From: a virus
Virus record (IMG/VR): IMGVR_UViG_3300005337_000004
Coordinates: 1-60,744 of that record
DNA: 60,744 nucleotides
Direction: 5' to 3' (one strand)
The notes beneath the pieces were generated by a model. The model was given only the letters and a program-made list of their open reading frames with translations. It did not search any database and was not told the DNA's origin. The position numbers and the translations under genes are program-made. This document shows, piece by piece, positions 23,344 to 30,821 of the stretch (position 1 is the first letter of the stretch; each line of letters begins with the position of its first letter).

Positions 23344-23922
23344 ATGCGCCGAACCCTGTCCGCTGCCGCCGCGGTCGCGCTCGCTACGGGACTCACCGCC
23401 TGCTCGTCGAGCAAGGTCAGCACCACGCCGGCTAACAGCCCCACCGTGCCAGCTGCCGCCGCACACAGCACCGCACCATCCACGGCCGCCACCACGTCGG
23501 CGTCGCAGAAGAAAGCCGGCCTCGGCGACACCATTGAGATCAGCGGCCGGGACACCAAACTCGCCGTGACCCTCGTGAAGATCGTCGACCCGGCGAAGGG
23601 GTCCGACGACATCATCGTTCCCGACGCGGGCAAGCACTTCGTTGCCGTTCAGGTCCGCATCGTCAACAAGGGCCAGAAGGTGTACTCCGACGACCCGGCC
23701 GCCGACGTGAAGGTCAAGAACGCGGTCGGCGAGACGATGAGCATCGCGTTCGCCACGACCACGGCCGGGGCGGACATGCCGAACAGCGTGGATCTGACGC
23801 CGGGCGATACGGCGCTGGGTTTCGTCGACTTCCAGGTCCCGGACGGCCAGAAGATCGCCCAGGTGCAGTATGCGCTGCTCAGTTTCGGCGGCGACTCCGT
23901 TGCGCAGTGGACGATCGGCTAG
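23344..23922 (+). CDS. lipoprotein with DUF4352-like domain
   Basis: 192 aa. Signal peptide with lipobox LTAC (Cys20), then a Ser/Thr/Ala/Pro linker. A DUF4352-like immunoglobulin fold follows: LAVTLVKIVDPAKG, HFVAVQVRIVNKG, LTPGDTALGFVDFQVPDGQK. Such phage- or plasmid-borne lipoproteins can act on the cell surface, for example in superinfection exclusion; that role here is inferred. Confidence 0.82.
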   Translation: MRRTLSAAAAVALATGLTACSSSKVSTTPANSPTVPAAAAHSTAPSTAATTSASQKKAGLGDTIEISGRDTKLAVTLVKIVDPAKGSDDIIVPDAGKHFVAVQVRIVNKGQKVYSDDPAADVKVKNAVGETMSIAFATTTAGADMPNSVDLTPGDTALGFVDFQVPDGQKIAQVQYALLSFGGDSVAQWTIG

Positions 23923-23931
23923 GGGGCTGAC

Positions 23932-24354
23932 ATGCGACGTGTACTGATTTTCGCCGCCGCTGGTCTTGCGCTGGCCGGCTGCTCCAGCAGCGCCAGCAAG
24001 CCCGCTGCCGCCCCGGCCGCGACCAGTGTTGCGACTACCGCAACACCCCCGGCCGACTCCAGCACCAGCCAACCGCCAGCACCTGCCGAAACCTGCGCCA
24101 CACCGTTGCCGGACCGCGGCGACATCATCGAGTGGCAGAAGGCGCCCGGCCTGCCGGACTCCGCTCTGGAACTCGGCGGCACGGATCCGGAGCATTGCGT
24201 GCTGACGTTCGACACGCTGAAGACGTCGTCGCCCACTGGCAGCGGGTACTGCACCGAGGCAGCTTGGGTGTCGGACAATCCGAACTACAACCCGGATGCT
24301 GTACCGGCTCCGAGGCTGGAGAAAGTCCAGGTCACGATCGGGGACTGCGGCTGA
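23932..24354 (+). CDS. lipoprotein, paralogue of the 22858 product
   Basis: 140 aa. Canonical lipobox LAGC (Cys18) after an MRRVLIFAAAGLALAG signal, a 40-residue low-complexity linker, then a Cys-containing domain (CATPLPDRGDIIEWQ, GTDPEHCVLTF, GYCTEAAWVSD, IGDCG) with probably two disulfides. Ten nt after the DUF4352-like lipoprotein, same operon. Confidence 0.82.
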   Translation: MRRVLIFAAAGLALAGCSSSASKPAAAPAATSVATTATPPADSSTSQPPAPAETCATPLPDRGDIIEWQKAPGLPDSALELGGTDPEHCVLTFDTLKTSSPTGSGYCTEAAWVSDNPNYNPDAVPAPRLEKVQVTIGDCG

Positions 24355-24448
24355 GATGGGACGCCCGGTGGCGGTCACTGATGCTGTAACGCCGCATGTG
24401 ACCAGCAGATCTTGCAAAAAAGTGAAGGCACCAAAGTATGAGGTGGCA

Positions 24449-24478
24449 CTGACAGATGCCGCACGGCGCCGATACTCT
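24449..24478 (+). promoter_or_regulatory. promoter of the toxin-antitoxin pair
   Basis: CTGACA (24449-24454), an 18-bp spacer and TACTCT (24473-24478) precede GTG 24485 by 6 nt. The start codon would be at or next to the first transcribed base, i.e. a leaderless message. Confidence 0.65.
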
Positions 24479-24484
24479 CGAAAG

Positions 24485-24739
24485 GTGACCGCGCTCCCGA
24501 TCGAATCAGACCACCTTCCGCCGGTGCCGAACACTGTCGCCGGGATCCGCGCACTCCTGCCTGCGAACCGCCGAGCCGAGTTCGACGCCGAGCTGCTGGC
24601 CGCAGTCGACACCGAGAACCTCGACAAGATTCGGGCGTTCCGCGAGCGCTGGTGGATTCTTGCGGCGTTCGAGACGGACCCGGCGCTGCACAACATTCCG
24701 GAGGGTGAGCAGATGTTCCCCTCCCCGATCCCGCGGTGA
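24485..24739 (+). CDS. antitoxin-like protein (DUF6247-like)
   Basis: 84 aa. LPPVPNTVAGIRALLPANRR, FDAELLAAVDTENLDKI and RERWWILAAFETDPALH resemble the DUF6247 proteins that accompany RelE-like toxins in actinobacteria. Leaderless GTG start; overlaps the toxin gene by 4 nt. An upstream extension to 24296 would overlap the lipoprotein and has no ribosome site. Confidence 0.65.
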   Translation: MTALPIESDHLPPVPNTVAGIRALLPANRRAEFDAELLAAVDTENLDKIRAFRERWWILAAFETDPALHNIPEGEQMFPSPIPR

Positions 24740-24987
24740 CCTACTGGGAAGACCTGTGGTCCGGGACGGCGCTTGCGCAGTACGAGGCGCTTCCGCTTGC
24801 CGCCCGGGACCAGGTCGACGCGTGTGTTCGGGAGATCCGCCGGGATCCGCACGGCGCTGGCGAGGAATTGCCGGTTCAGATGAGTAGGCCGCTGTACGGC
24901 GCGCGGGCCGGGTTGGTGAACGTCGTGTACCAAATTGACGAGATCGGCGAGCCCGTGTTGATCGTGCGGGTTGTGGACCGCGGGTAG
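24736..24987 (+). CDS. RelE/ParE-family toxin
   Basis: 83 aa. YEALPLAARDQVDACVREI, DPHGAGEEL and a C-terminal NVVYQIDEIGEPVLIVRVVD have the order helix, dP, R/K-containing loop, vvY.id..vlI..v of RelE/ParE toxins. The size is typical. These cleave mRNA on ribosomes or inhibit gyrase; which one cannot be told. GTG coupled to the antitoxin. A plausible stability module. Confidence 0.75.
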   Translation: MTYWEDLWSGTALAQYEALPLAARDQVDACVREIRRDPHGAGEELPVQMSRPLYGARAGLVNVVYQIDEIGEPVLIVRVVDRG

Positions 24988-24996
24988 GACTACGTC

Positions 24997-25056
24997 GTGA
25001 CCGACTTCGAACCGATCCTTCGTGACGCCAACCGCCGTCTAACAGCCGACCGCTAG
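24997..25056 (+). CDS. possible 19-aa peptide after the toxin
   Basis: GTG 24997 opens a frame ending at TAG 25056, reading VTDFEPILRDANRRLTADR, an amphipathic helix. There is no convincing ribosome site. It may be a chance frame. Confidence 0.2.
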   Translation: MTDFEPILRDANRRLTADR

Positions 25057-25499
25057 TCGGCTGGGTCGTCGCGCCGCTTCAGCATCTCGTCCGCCATCGC
25101 CTGGGCCTGCTTTCGGGCCGCTTCGGCATGCTCCCGGTAGACGTCGACGAGCGTGGCCTTCAACTCGTCCGGGAGGTGCTCAAAGCCGATGATCTCCCGA
25201 GCCGGGTCGTTCGCCACGAAAGCCTCTTCACCCTCTGCCGCCGCCAACCTGGACATGGCACCGGCAACCTTCAGGTAACCGCTCGCACCCAAAGCCTCGG
25301 ACTCCGGAACGCCAAGGATCTCCGCAACGAGGAGGGCCGTTTCCGCGTCGGGTCGCGAATCCCCGTTCAGCCACCGACTTGCGGCGGTCTTGCCGAACCT
25401 CCCCTGGCCGCGGGCAACCAACTCGGCTGCATCGATACCCGCTTCAGCCATCCGGTCGGTAAGCCACTTGCCCCACAGCTCGGCTTCGTCGTTCGGCAT
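25053..25499 (-). CDS. XRE-family HTH regulator
   Basis: 148 aa. WGKWLTDRMAEAGIDAAELV...GKTAASRWLNGDSRPDAETA..VAEILGV is an XRE HTH. A helical C-terminus (ELKATLVDVYREHAEAARKQ) could dimerise. ATG 25499 follows GGGAGGG. A candidate TTGCGC / TACGTT promoter (16-bp spacer) lies just upstream. Could be a phage repressor or a replication-region regulator. Confidence 0.82.
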   Translation of the reverse strand: MPNDEAELWGKWLTDRMAEAGIDAAELVARGQGRFGKTAASRWLNGDSRPDAETALLVAEILGVPESEALGASGYLKVAGAMSRLAAAEGEEAFVANDPAREIIGFEHLPDELKATLVDVYREHAEAARKQAQAMADEMLKRRDDPAD

Positions 25500-25571
25500 G
25501 ACGCCCTCCCCCAGGCAGCTTTTAGGGGTCAACGTAGCAACGGGGAGCGGAAGCGCAACGGTGGCGAAGGA

Positions 25572-26912
25572 TCACGTCTCCGCCATGTCGATCGCCCGCG
25601 AATAATGCCCCTGGAACCCGACGGTGATTTTGCACTGCGGGCCTTGCCGGTTCTTGGCGACGATCAGTTCTAGTTCGCCGGCGCGCGGGGACTCGCGTTC
25701 GTAGTAGTCGTCCCGGTACAGCAGCACGACGATGTTGGCGTCCTGTGCGATGGTGTCGGATTCGCGAATGTCGGACAGGATGGGCCGCTTGTCGGCGCGG
25801 GCGGCGGGTGACCGATTGAGCTGGGCGCCAACGACGACGGGCACGCGGAAGTCCATGGCTATGCGCTTGATGCCACGGGACAGTCCGCCGACGTCAATGG
25901 TACGGTTCCCAGATTCTCTCTCGGGCGTGAGGATCTGCAGGTAGTCAATGACGACCAGCTCGGGCAGGGCTTGGCGGGCCTGCATGCGACGCAGGGTAGA
26001 GCGAATCCGGCCGAGGGTGACGGTGCCGTCGATAATCATGTCAAAGGGGGCGCCGAGGATCCGGCCGGCCGCTTTACCGAGCCGCTTCTGCTCGAAATCG
26101 TCGATGCTGACGTTACCGCGCAAATGATGCAGCGGCACTTTCGCCTCGGCCGCGAACAGGCGCTGCATGACCTGCTCTTTGCTCATCTCCACTGACACCA
26201 GCAGGGTGTGCTTGCCGCATTCGATGGCGGCATGCCGGGCAAAGTCGACCATCACCACTGACTTACCCATGCCGGTGGCGCCGCCCACGACCACCATGTC
26301 ACCGCCTTCGATAGGCACGGCGCCACGGAAGTCCCGGTACGGGGTGGGCAGGTAGTTGCGGGGCTTGTCGCGGTCCAGGAGGTCGTCCAGGAAGCTCTCA
26401 GCGGCATCTGCGACGGCGGTGACGTCCTGACCGCCGGTGTCGCCGGTGACAGCCTGGATTTCGGCGGCGGCCAGATCGACGATTGCGGCGGTGTCGGAAC
26501 CGTCGGTGACGTAGGACATCTGCACGATCCGGGTTCCGGCCTGCCCGAGGCGCCGCAGGATCGCGGTCTCTTTGACGATGTCGGCGTAGTAGCCGGCGTT
26601 CGCGGCGGTCGGCACCGTGTGGATCAGTTCTTGCAGGTACGGTCCGCCGCCGATTTGGTTGAAATCGCCGTTCTTGGTGAGCAGCGCACCGACGGTGACG
26701 GGGTCGGCTGGTTCGCCGCGGGCGTTGAGGTCGCAGATGGCGGCGAAGATGGTTTCGTGTGCGGGCTTGTAGAAGTCGGCGGGCGTCAGGGGCACGTCGA
26801 GGACGTCGCCGATGGCATTGGGTGAGAGCATCATGCCGCCGAGGACGCACCGTTCGGCGTCGAGGTCGGACGGCGGGGTGCGGTCGTATCCGGGCTCGTC
26901 GGGGTTGGTCAT
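25572..26912 (-). CDS. dnaB: DnaB-family replicative helicase
   Basis: 446 aa. The N-terminal DnaB domain starts at SDLDAERCVLGGMML. The RecA-like domain has Walker A GGATGMGKS near 210-218, Walker B LVVIDYLQIL, QLNRS and SDIRESDTIAQDANIVVLLY. Full length for DnaB. It unwinds the fork as a hexamer. ATG overlaps the initiator gene upstream by 4 nt, so initiator and helicase are coupled, as in many phages and plasmids. Confidence 0.96.
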   Translation of the reverse strand: MTNPDEPGYDRTPPSDLDAERCVLGGMMLSPNAIGDVLDVPLTPADFYKPAHETIFAAICDLNARGEPADPVTVGALLTKNGDFNQIGGGPYLQELIHTVPTAANAGYYADIVKETAILRRLGQAGTRIVQMSYVTDGSDTAAIVDLAAAEIQAVTGDTGGQDVTAVADAAESFLDDLLDRDKPRNYLPTPYRDFRGAVPIEGGDMVVVGGATGMGKSVVMVDFARHAAIECGKHTLLVSVEMSKEQVMQRLFAAEAKVPLHHLRGNVSIDDFEQKRLGKAAGRILGAPFDMIIDGTVTLGRIRSTLRRMQARQALPELVVIDYLQILTPERESGNRTIDVGGLSRGIKRIAMDFRVPVVVGAQLNRSPAARADKRPILSDIRESDTIAQDANIVVLLYRDDYYERESPRAGELELIVAKNRQGPQCKITVGFQGHYSRAIDMAET

Positions 26913-28081
26913 GCGGCGCTCCGTTGGTTGGCGGCCGGGTGGCCGGGTGGTGGGCTATTGGGGTGCAGGCAGCGGGCGTCATGGCCGCTTTCGTGCTCGT
27001 ACCAGCCGAAGGGGTCGCACCAGCGGCAGTCGGCGGCGGTGCGGCCGGTAGCGCCGGGGGCGGACTGTTCCGACTTCGGCGGCGTCCAGTACTCCAGGTG
27101 CTTGCGCAGGTTGTTCCAGCCGTGCGTCGCCATGTCGGCTGCGGCCAAGCACAGAAGCTCGGCGCCTTCGCCTTCGTTGAGAAGTTCGCGGGCAGTGCGA
27201 CGGATGGCGTCCGGGGCCTTCACGGGGTGCGCGGCGCCGTTGCGAGTCCTGGCCCATGCTTCGATCCAGGCCTGCACGATCGACTCGGCGGGGTCGGAGG
27301 TGTTCGGCTTGCTGAGATCTTCTTTCTCTCGGGGTTTGTTCGGATCCGCCTCGGGCGGTCGCGTGGTGACCGTAGAGAGAGAAGCTTCTTTGAGAGACTT
27401 ATTAAAGAGATCGTTTCCGCTGGTCAGGTCATGATCAAACGCGGAATTCCGAAGATCGAACGCGGAATTCCGCGCGTGATCTTCGGAATTCCGACACTCG
27501 AAACGACCTGCGGAACTACCGTGTTCTACCTGGTCAGTTCGCGTGTCGGAATTCCGACTCTCGAAAGGATGTGCGAGACCGTTCGGGGCGTCCTTCGGCC
27601 GCGCAGGTGTCGAGCCGATTGCCGGCGGATCCGCCGGACTGGCACGCCAGTCCTCGCGGTAGCTGTCCAGCTTGTCCCATGCGTTCCGCCAGCCCTGGAA
27701 CCCCTCGGGTGGCAGGTCGTTCACCTGGAAGCGACGACGAGATTCGATGCCACCTCGGCCCGTCGATGCGACCAGCCGCTCACCGTCCCGGTTCGTTACC
27801 AGGCCCAGATGGTTCAGCACCTTCAGCGCGTCTCTGACGGCGGTCAGTGAAGTCGGCTTGCCGTTTACGCCAGGCAGAAGCCAGCACAGGTGATCCAGGG
27901 TGAGGCGCCGCGACGACTGATTGTCGCCCTTCTCGATCACCAACGATCGCATGATCGCGTACAGCTGGAACGGCGTGCCGCGCAGCTCGGGATGGAGCAT
28001 CGTCCAGTCCCGTATCGGCGTGAAGGACAGGCGTAACCCGTCGGCCGCGACGAGGTCGAACGACTGATTGTCGGTGGTCAT
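26909..28081 (-). CDS. replication initiator (O-like) with internal origin repeats
   Basis: 390 aa. The N-terminal winged-helix domain contains LRGTPFQLYAIMRSLVI, RRLTLDHLCWLLPGVNG..TSLTAVRDALKVLNHLGLVT. A linker (about 170-260) follows, in which RNS recurs because it is encoded by CGGAATTCC repeats. The C-terminal helical domain ends in CRWCDPFGWYEHESGHDARC, a zinc knuckle. Directly upstream of and coupled to dnaB. By analogy with lambda O it should bind the iterons inside its own gene and recruit the helicase. Confidence 0.8.
   Translation of the reverse strand: MTTDNQSFDLVAADGLRLSFTPIRDWTMLHPELRGTPFQLYAIMRSLVIEKGDNQSSRRLTLDHLCWLLPGVNGKPTSLTAVRDALKVLNHLGLVTNRDGERLVASTGRGGIESRRRFQVNDLPPEGFQGWRNAWDKLDSYREDWRASPADPPAIGSTPARPKDAPNGLAHPFESRNSDTRTDQVEHGSSAGRFECRNSEDHARNSAFDLRNSAFDHDLTSGNDLFNKSLKEASLSTVTTRPPEADPNKPREKEDLSKPNTSDPAESIVQAWIEAWARTRNGAAHPVKAPDAIRRTARELLNEGEGAELLCLAAADMATHGWNNLRKHLEYWTPPKSEQSAPGATGRTAADCRWCDPFGWYEHESGHDARCLHPNSPPPGHPAANQRSAA
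27373..27556. repeat. CGGAATTCCG iterons plus AT-rich tract, probable replication origin
   Basis: Perfect CGGAATTCCG palindromes start at 27442, 27463, 27484 and 27547, with a degenerate CGGAACTACCG at 27511. The first three are spaced exactly 21 bp (two helical turns). On the left, 27373-27417 is strikingly AT-rich for this DNA (containing ACTTATTAAAGAGATCGTTT), a candidate unwinding element. All lie within the initiator gene upstream of dnaB. Confidence 0.8.
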
Positions 28082-28167
28082 CGGTTGCCTTCAGTGAGGG
28101 GTGGCGCAACGTGGCGGATGACGGGAGGGGTTGCGATCAGTCGCAGGTCCGGCTGTACGTTGTCGGG

Positions 28168-28461
28168 GTGACCGAACCAACCCCGGAGCCAACGAACGCC
28201 GAGCTGCTGGCCGCAATGAACGAGCAGGCCGCGGCGATGATGGCGCTGACCGAGATGGTGCGGCAGGGCTTCGCGCACGCCATGACGGAGGTCGCCGGCG
28301 TGAAGGGTGACGTGGCTGCCGTGAAGAACGAGGTTCAGCGGTCCGAAGCGTCCATTACGGCCCGCGTCGCCGACGTACAGAACGTGGTGCGGACGCTCAA
28401 GGCGGATTTGTCGGGGCATGTTGACGATCCCGGCGCGCATCCTCACCGACACGCGGCTTAA
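28168..28461 (+). CDS. coiled-coil protein, 97 aa, probably leaderless
   Basis: TACGTT (28156-28161), with TTGCGA 19 bp farther upstream, lies 6 nt before GTG 28168 and there is no ribosome site. The protein is one long coiled coil (ELLAAMNEQAAAMMALTEMV to DVQNVVRTLKADLSG), ending HPHRHAA. It is divergent from the replication operon. It could tether or regulate; function unknown. Confidence 0.65.
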   Translation: MTEPTPEPTNAELLAAMNEQAAAMMALTEMVRQGFAHAMTEVAGVKGDVAAVKNEVQRSEASITARVADVQNVVRTLKADLSGHVDDPGAHPHRHAA

Positions 28462-28509
28462 CGGGCAGCTCACGTCGGGTCTACCGGTCAACCACCGTAC
28501 TAGGCGCAC

Positions 28510-28549
28510 CAGGTTTCGCGTACTGTTGCTAACCTTATCGAGAAGGTTG
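28510..28549. promoter_or_regulatory. 17-bp operator (copy 1) and adjacent inverted repeat
   Basis: CAGGTTTCGCGTACTGT (28510-28526) is the exact reverse complement of 29975-29991. Next to it AACCTT-N6-AAGGTT (28532-28549) forms a small inverted repeat. Both precede the UTRA-domain gene pair. The rest of 28462-28590 holds no gene. Confidence 0.7.
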
Positions 28550-28590
28550 CACGGTTCAGCCAATCCCACGTATGCCTGAGGATTCCGCCT

Positions 28591-29124
28591 ATGCCCGATC
28601 AGCCCAAGGCTGACGACTCCACCGCCTACCTTGTGCCAACCGGCGGTGCGGACGCATGGTCCGCAGCCACTGCTGATCGCAATGGCAGCCAGCAACTTCT
28701 GGCGGTCGAGACCATCACTCCCCCGCAGCGGATCGCCGACGCGCTTCAACTCGGTGCGTCCGAGCGCGCCGTGGTTCGGCGTCGGCTTATGCTGATTGGC
28801 GGCCGGCCGGTGGAGATTGCGAACTCCTGGTACCCGGAGCTGCTGGCGCACGGCACACCGCTTGCCGACGAACGCCGGATCAAGGGTGGCGCGGCAACAG
28901 CGATTTCCGCACTCGGTCTGGTGCTGTCCTATGCCGACGAAGAGGTCGAACTGGACTCGTCCCCCACCGCGGACGAAGCCGGGCTGCTTGAAGTGCCGGA
29001 GTCCGAGCGGGTGGTGCGGCTGTTCCGCACCGCATACACGAGCGAGGACACGCCGGTCGAAGTAACTGACTCCGTGATACTGCCTGCCGGCCGGGTTCTT
29101 CAGCACCGGATTGAGGTGGGCTGA
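28591..29124 (+). CDS. stand-alone UTRA-domain protein lacking the HTH
   Basis: 177 aa. IADALQLGASERAVVRRRLM, PVEIANSWYPELLAHGTPLA and a central IKGG are UTRA effector-domain features of HutC/GntR regulators. Length and start leave no room for the usual N-terminal winged helix. It lies 3 nt before a complete GntR/UTRA gene. It may heterodimerise with that regulator or act as a ligand-sensing antirepressor. Start ATG 28591; no alternative upstream start restores an HTH. Confidence 0.78.
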   Translation: MPDQPKADDSTAYLVPTGGADAWSAATADRNGSQQLLAVETITPPQRIADALQLGASERAVVRRRLMLIGGRPVEIANSWYPELLAHGTPLADERRIKGGAATAISALGLVLSYADEEVELDSSPTADEAGLLEVPESERVVRLFRTAYTSEDTPVEVTDSVILPAGRVLQHRIEVG

Positions 29125-29127
29125 GCC

Positions 29128-29901
29128 ATGGCCGACGGCGCCTACACCGATCCCCGGCCGCGACGTGAGCAGATCGCAGCAGACCTTCGAGCGGTCATCC
29201 TCGCAGGCAAGTACCCAGAGGTGCTTCCAGGGGTCAACATCCTGGCCGAGTGGTTCGACACGACGGTTAACACCATTCAGCACGCCCTGGCGATCCTGAA
29301 GGAAGAGGGGCTGATTCAGGCGGAGAAGGGCAAAGGGACCGAGATCATTGCCGAGCCGAAGATTTTGGTTCTTGCTGATCCGGACCCGCAGCTCGACGTC
29401 TACCGCTACGACTCGCTCGCCGTTGACGTCCTTCGAGTTGCGGTACCCGAGCGGAAGCGGCAGGAGCGTCTGGACGAGCGCGACCCCGAAACCGTGCCGA
29501 CGGATGTTGCCCGCCTTCTTGGCTTGAGTGCTGACGGACAGGCTGTGCGCCGCTTCAGAGTGATGCGCGTAAGGGCGACGGATGAGCCCGTCGAGGTGGA
29601 CTGGTCCTACTACCCGGTAGAGATTGCGGCAGGCACCCGCATTGCCCAGCCAGGATCGATCAAGGGCGGTGTACAGAGGATCCTCGATGAGATGGGCCTG
29701 CCCGTAGTTGACTACGAGGACCGCGTCTCGACGCGCGTTCCCACCACACAGGAACTTGAGCTGCTGCACCTGCCGCCGTTCGTGTCGGTGTTGCAGACGC
29801 TCCGAGTTGTGTGGTCGCACGACAGGAAGCCCATTGAGGCGACTGTCATGGTGAAGGGTGGTCATCGCTTCGAGTTGCTGTATCGCAGGTCCACGCATTG
29901 A
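29128..29901 (+). CDS. GntR/HutC-family regulator, KorSA-like
   Basis: 257 aa, the usual length for Streptomyces Kor-type regulators. Winged helix at residues about 10-75 (EQIAADLRAVILAGKY, TTVNTIQHALAILKEEGLIQ). UTRA domain about 115-250 (VRRFRVMRVRATDEPVEVDW, IKGGVQRIL). On pSAM2-like elements KorSA represses the element's activator. Here it is the natural candidate to bind the 17-bp operators that flank its operon. Confidence 0.85.
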   Translation: MADGAYTDPRPRREQIAADLRAVILAGKYPEVLPGVNILAEWFDTTVNTIQHALAILKEEGLIQAEKGKGTEIIAEPKILVLADPDPQLDVYRYDSLAVDVLRVAVPERKRQERLDERDPETVPTDVARLLGLSADGQAVRRFRVMRVRATDEPVEVDWSYYPVEIAAGTRIAQPGSIKGGVQRILDEMGLPVVDYEDRVSTRVPTTQELELLHLPPFVSVLQTLRVVWSHDRKPIEATVMVKGGHRFELLYRRSTH

Positions 29902-29921
29902 TCGCACCCCCCTGTGTCTCT

Positions 29922-29949
29922 GGCCCCCGGCTCAAGCCGGGGGCCTTTT
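29922..29949 (+). terminator. rho-independent terminator
   Basis: GGCCCCCGGC / GCCGGGGGCC with a TCAA tetraloop and TTTT tail, directly after the GntR gene. Confidence 0.9.
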
Positions 29950-29969
29950 CGTTGTGCCGAGGTTGAGGC

Positions 29970-29998
29970 TTAACACAGTACGCGAAACCTGCTAATCT
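29970..29998 (+). promoter_or_regulatory. promoter with operator (copy 2) filling the spacer
   Basis: TTAACA (29970-29975) and TAATCT (29993-29998) have a 17-bp spacer. ACAGTACGCGAAACCTG (29975-29991) occupies that spacer, so a bound regulator would block RNA polymerase. A leaderless ATG follows 5 nt after the -10. Confidence 0.78.
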
Positions 29999-30003
29999 CA
30001 GCA

Positions 30004-30045
30004 ATGACAGCACACCGAGCAACGCCGACAAGGGAGGCAGCGTGA
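30004..30045 (+). CDS. 13-aa leader peptide before the Xis-like gene
   Basis: ATG 30004 begins at or near the expected transcript start and encodes MTAHRATPTREAA, overlapping the next GTG as GTGA. It may couple translation to the Xis-like gene. Confidence 0.5.
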   Translation: MTAHRATPTREAA

Positions 30046-30245
30046 GTAAGACCGCAGGTCAGGTCAATTTCTTGCGAGTGGCTGACGTCGCCCTTCGCAT
30101 CGGCGCGAGCGAATCCAAGGTCCGGATCTTGATCCGGAAGAAGCTGATCGCCGCCGAGCGCGACGGAGACCGCGGCATGTACCTGGTCAACGAGACCGAG
30201 TGCGACCGCTACCTGGCTGACCGGCGCGCACGCGCCGCCGCCTAG
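30042..30245 (+). CDS. excisionase-like HTH protein, 67 aa
   Basis: FLRVADVALRIGASESKVRILIRKKLIAAE is a MerR/HTH_17-type helix-turn-helix as in small excisionases. GTG with GGGAGG upstream. In Streptomyces integrative elements such a gene sits with the Kor-regulated genes, and here its promoter carries the operator. No integrase is visible in the window, so it may instead be a transcription activator. Confidence 0.72.
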   Translation: MSKTAGQVNFLRVADVALRIGASESKVRILIRKKLIAAERDGDRGMYLVNETECDRYLADRRARAAA

Positions 30246-30318
30246 CAAAGCGGCCCAGCCAGCGATAGCGCGCCGACCGGGCCTAGACAGCCATCCGCTC
30301 CAGGAAACGGAGACCGCC

Positions 30319-30618
30319 GTGACCACCACCGTACAGACCGCAAACCAGAACTGCCCCGCCTGGTGCCTGCGCCATGAGCCGGCAGTCGAGGGCCTGTGCA
30401 TTGGCCCCGCCGTCGAACTCGGCTTCGGCCCGAACCCGGACAACCCGCAGCACGCCCGCGACGCCCGGATCCTCACCTACAACGAGCCCGGCGGCATCAT
30501 CACCCTGTCGCTGATCGTAAACGGCACCGAAAGCTTCGACATGACCCCGGCGCAGGCCCGGCAGATCGCCGCCGCGCTGAATCAGGCCGCGGACGCCACC
30601 GAGGACGGCGCGCGATGA
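30319..30618 (+). CDS. DUF6907-like protein, 99 aa
   Basis: GTG with GGAAACGGAG upstream. CPAWCLRHEPAVEGLCIGP and a C-terminal SFDMTPAQARQIAAALNQAA fit the small DUF6907-type actinobacterial family. Begins a run of coupled genes. Function unknown. Confidence 0.65.
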   Translation: MTTTVQTANQNCPAWCLRHEPAVEGLCIGPAVELGFGPNPDNPQHARDARILTYNEPGGIITLSLIVNGTESFDMTPAQARQIAAALNQAADATEDGAR

Positions 30619-30821
30619 GCGGCTTCGGCAACGGCGAACGCGTCGACTTCACCACCGACCACGTCAACCGCAAACTCACCGGCACCGTCGTCGACTTCGA
30701 ACCCAACTGGGACGGCAGCAAGGTCGAGTACACGGTCCGCGTCGACACCGCAAGCGGCGGGGGCACGCTCCAGACCACCGCAGACAAGATGCGCCGGAAC
30801 ACCAGCGGCGGTGGGCGATGA
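30615..30821 (+). CDS. small SH3/KOW-like beta protein, 68 aa
   Basis: ATGA overlap. NGERVDFTTDHVNRKLTGTV...VEYTVRVDTASGGG.LQTTADKM has the strand pattern of a small SH3-like barrel. It starts MSGFGNGERV, resembling the starts of the proteins at 31946, 32293 and 32658, suggesting paralogy. Confidence 0.65.
   Translation: MSGFGNGERVDFTTDHVNRKLTGTVVDFEPNWDGSKVEYTVRVDTASGGGTLQTTADKMRRNTSGGGR

Noticed and set aside
22453-24933. 826-codon leftward open frame
   Set aside because: It is antisense to three genes with clear signal peptides and ribosome sites; GC-rich codon positions keep antisense frames open. Only its last 19 codons, the leader peptide, are kept.
28078-29907. 609-codon leftward frame opposite the UTRA pair
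   Set aside because: The rightward proteins have recognisable domains; the leftward translation has shadow-like composition.
28510-29991. The inverted 17-bp sites as attachment or recombination sites
   Set aside because: Exact inverted copies could be recombination sites, but one lies precisely in a promoter spacer and they bracket a regulator operon, so operators fit better. No recombinase gene is nearby.
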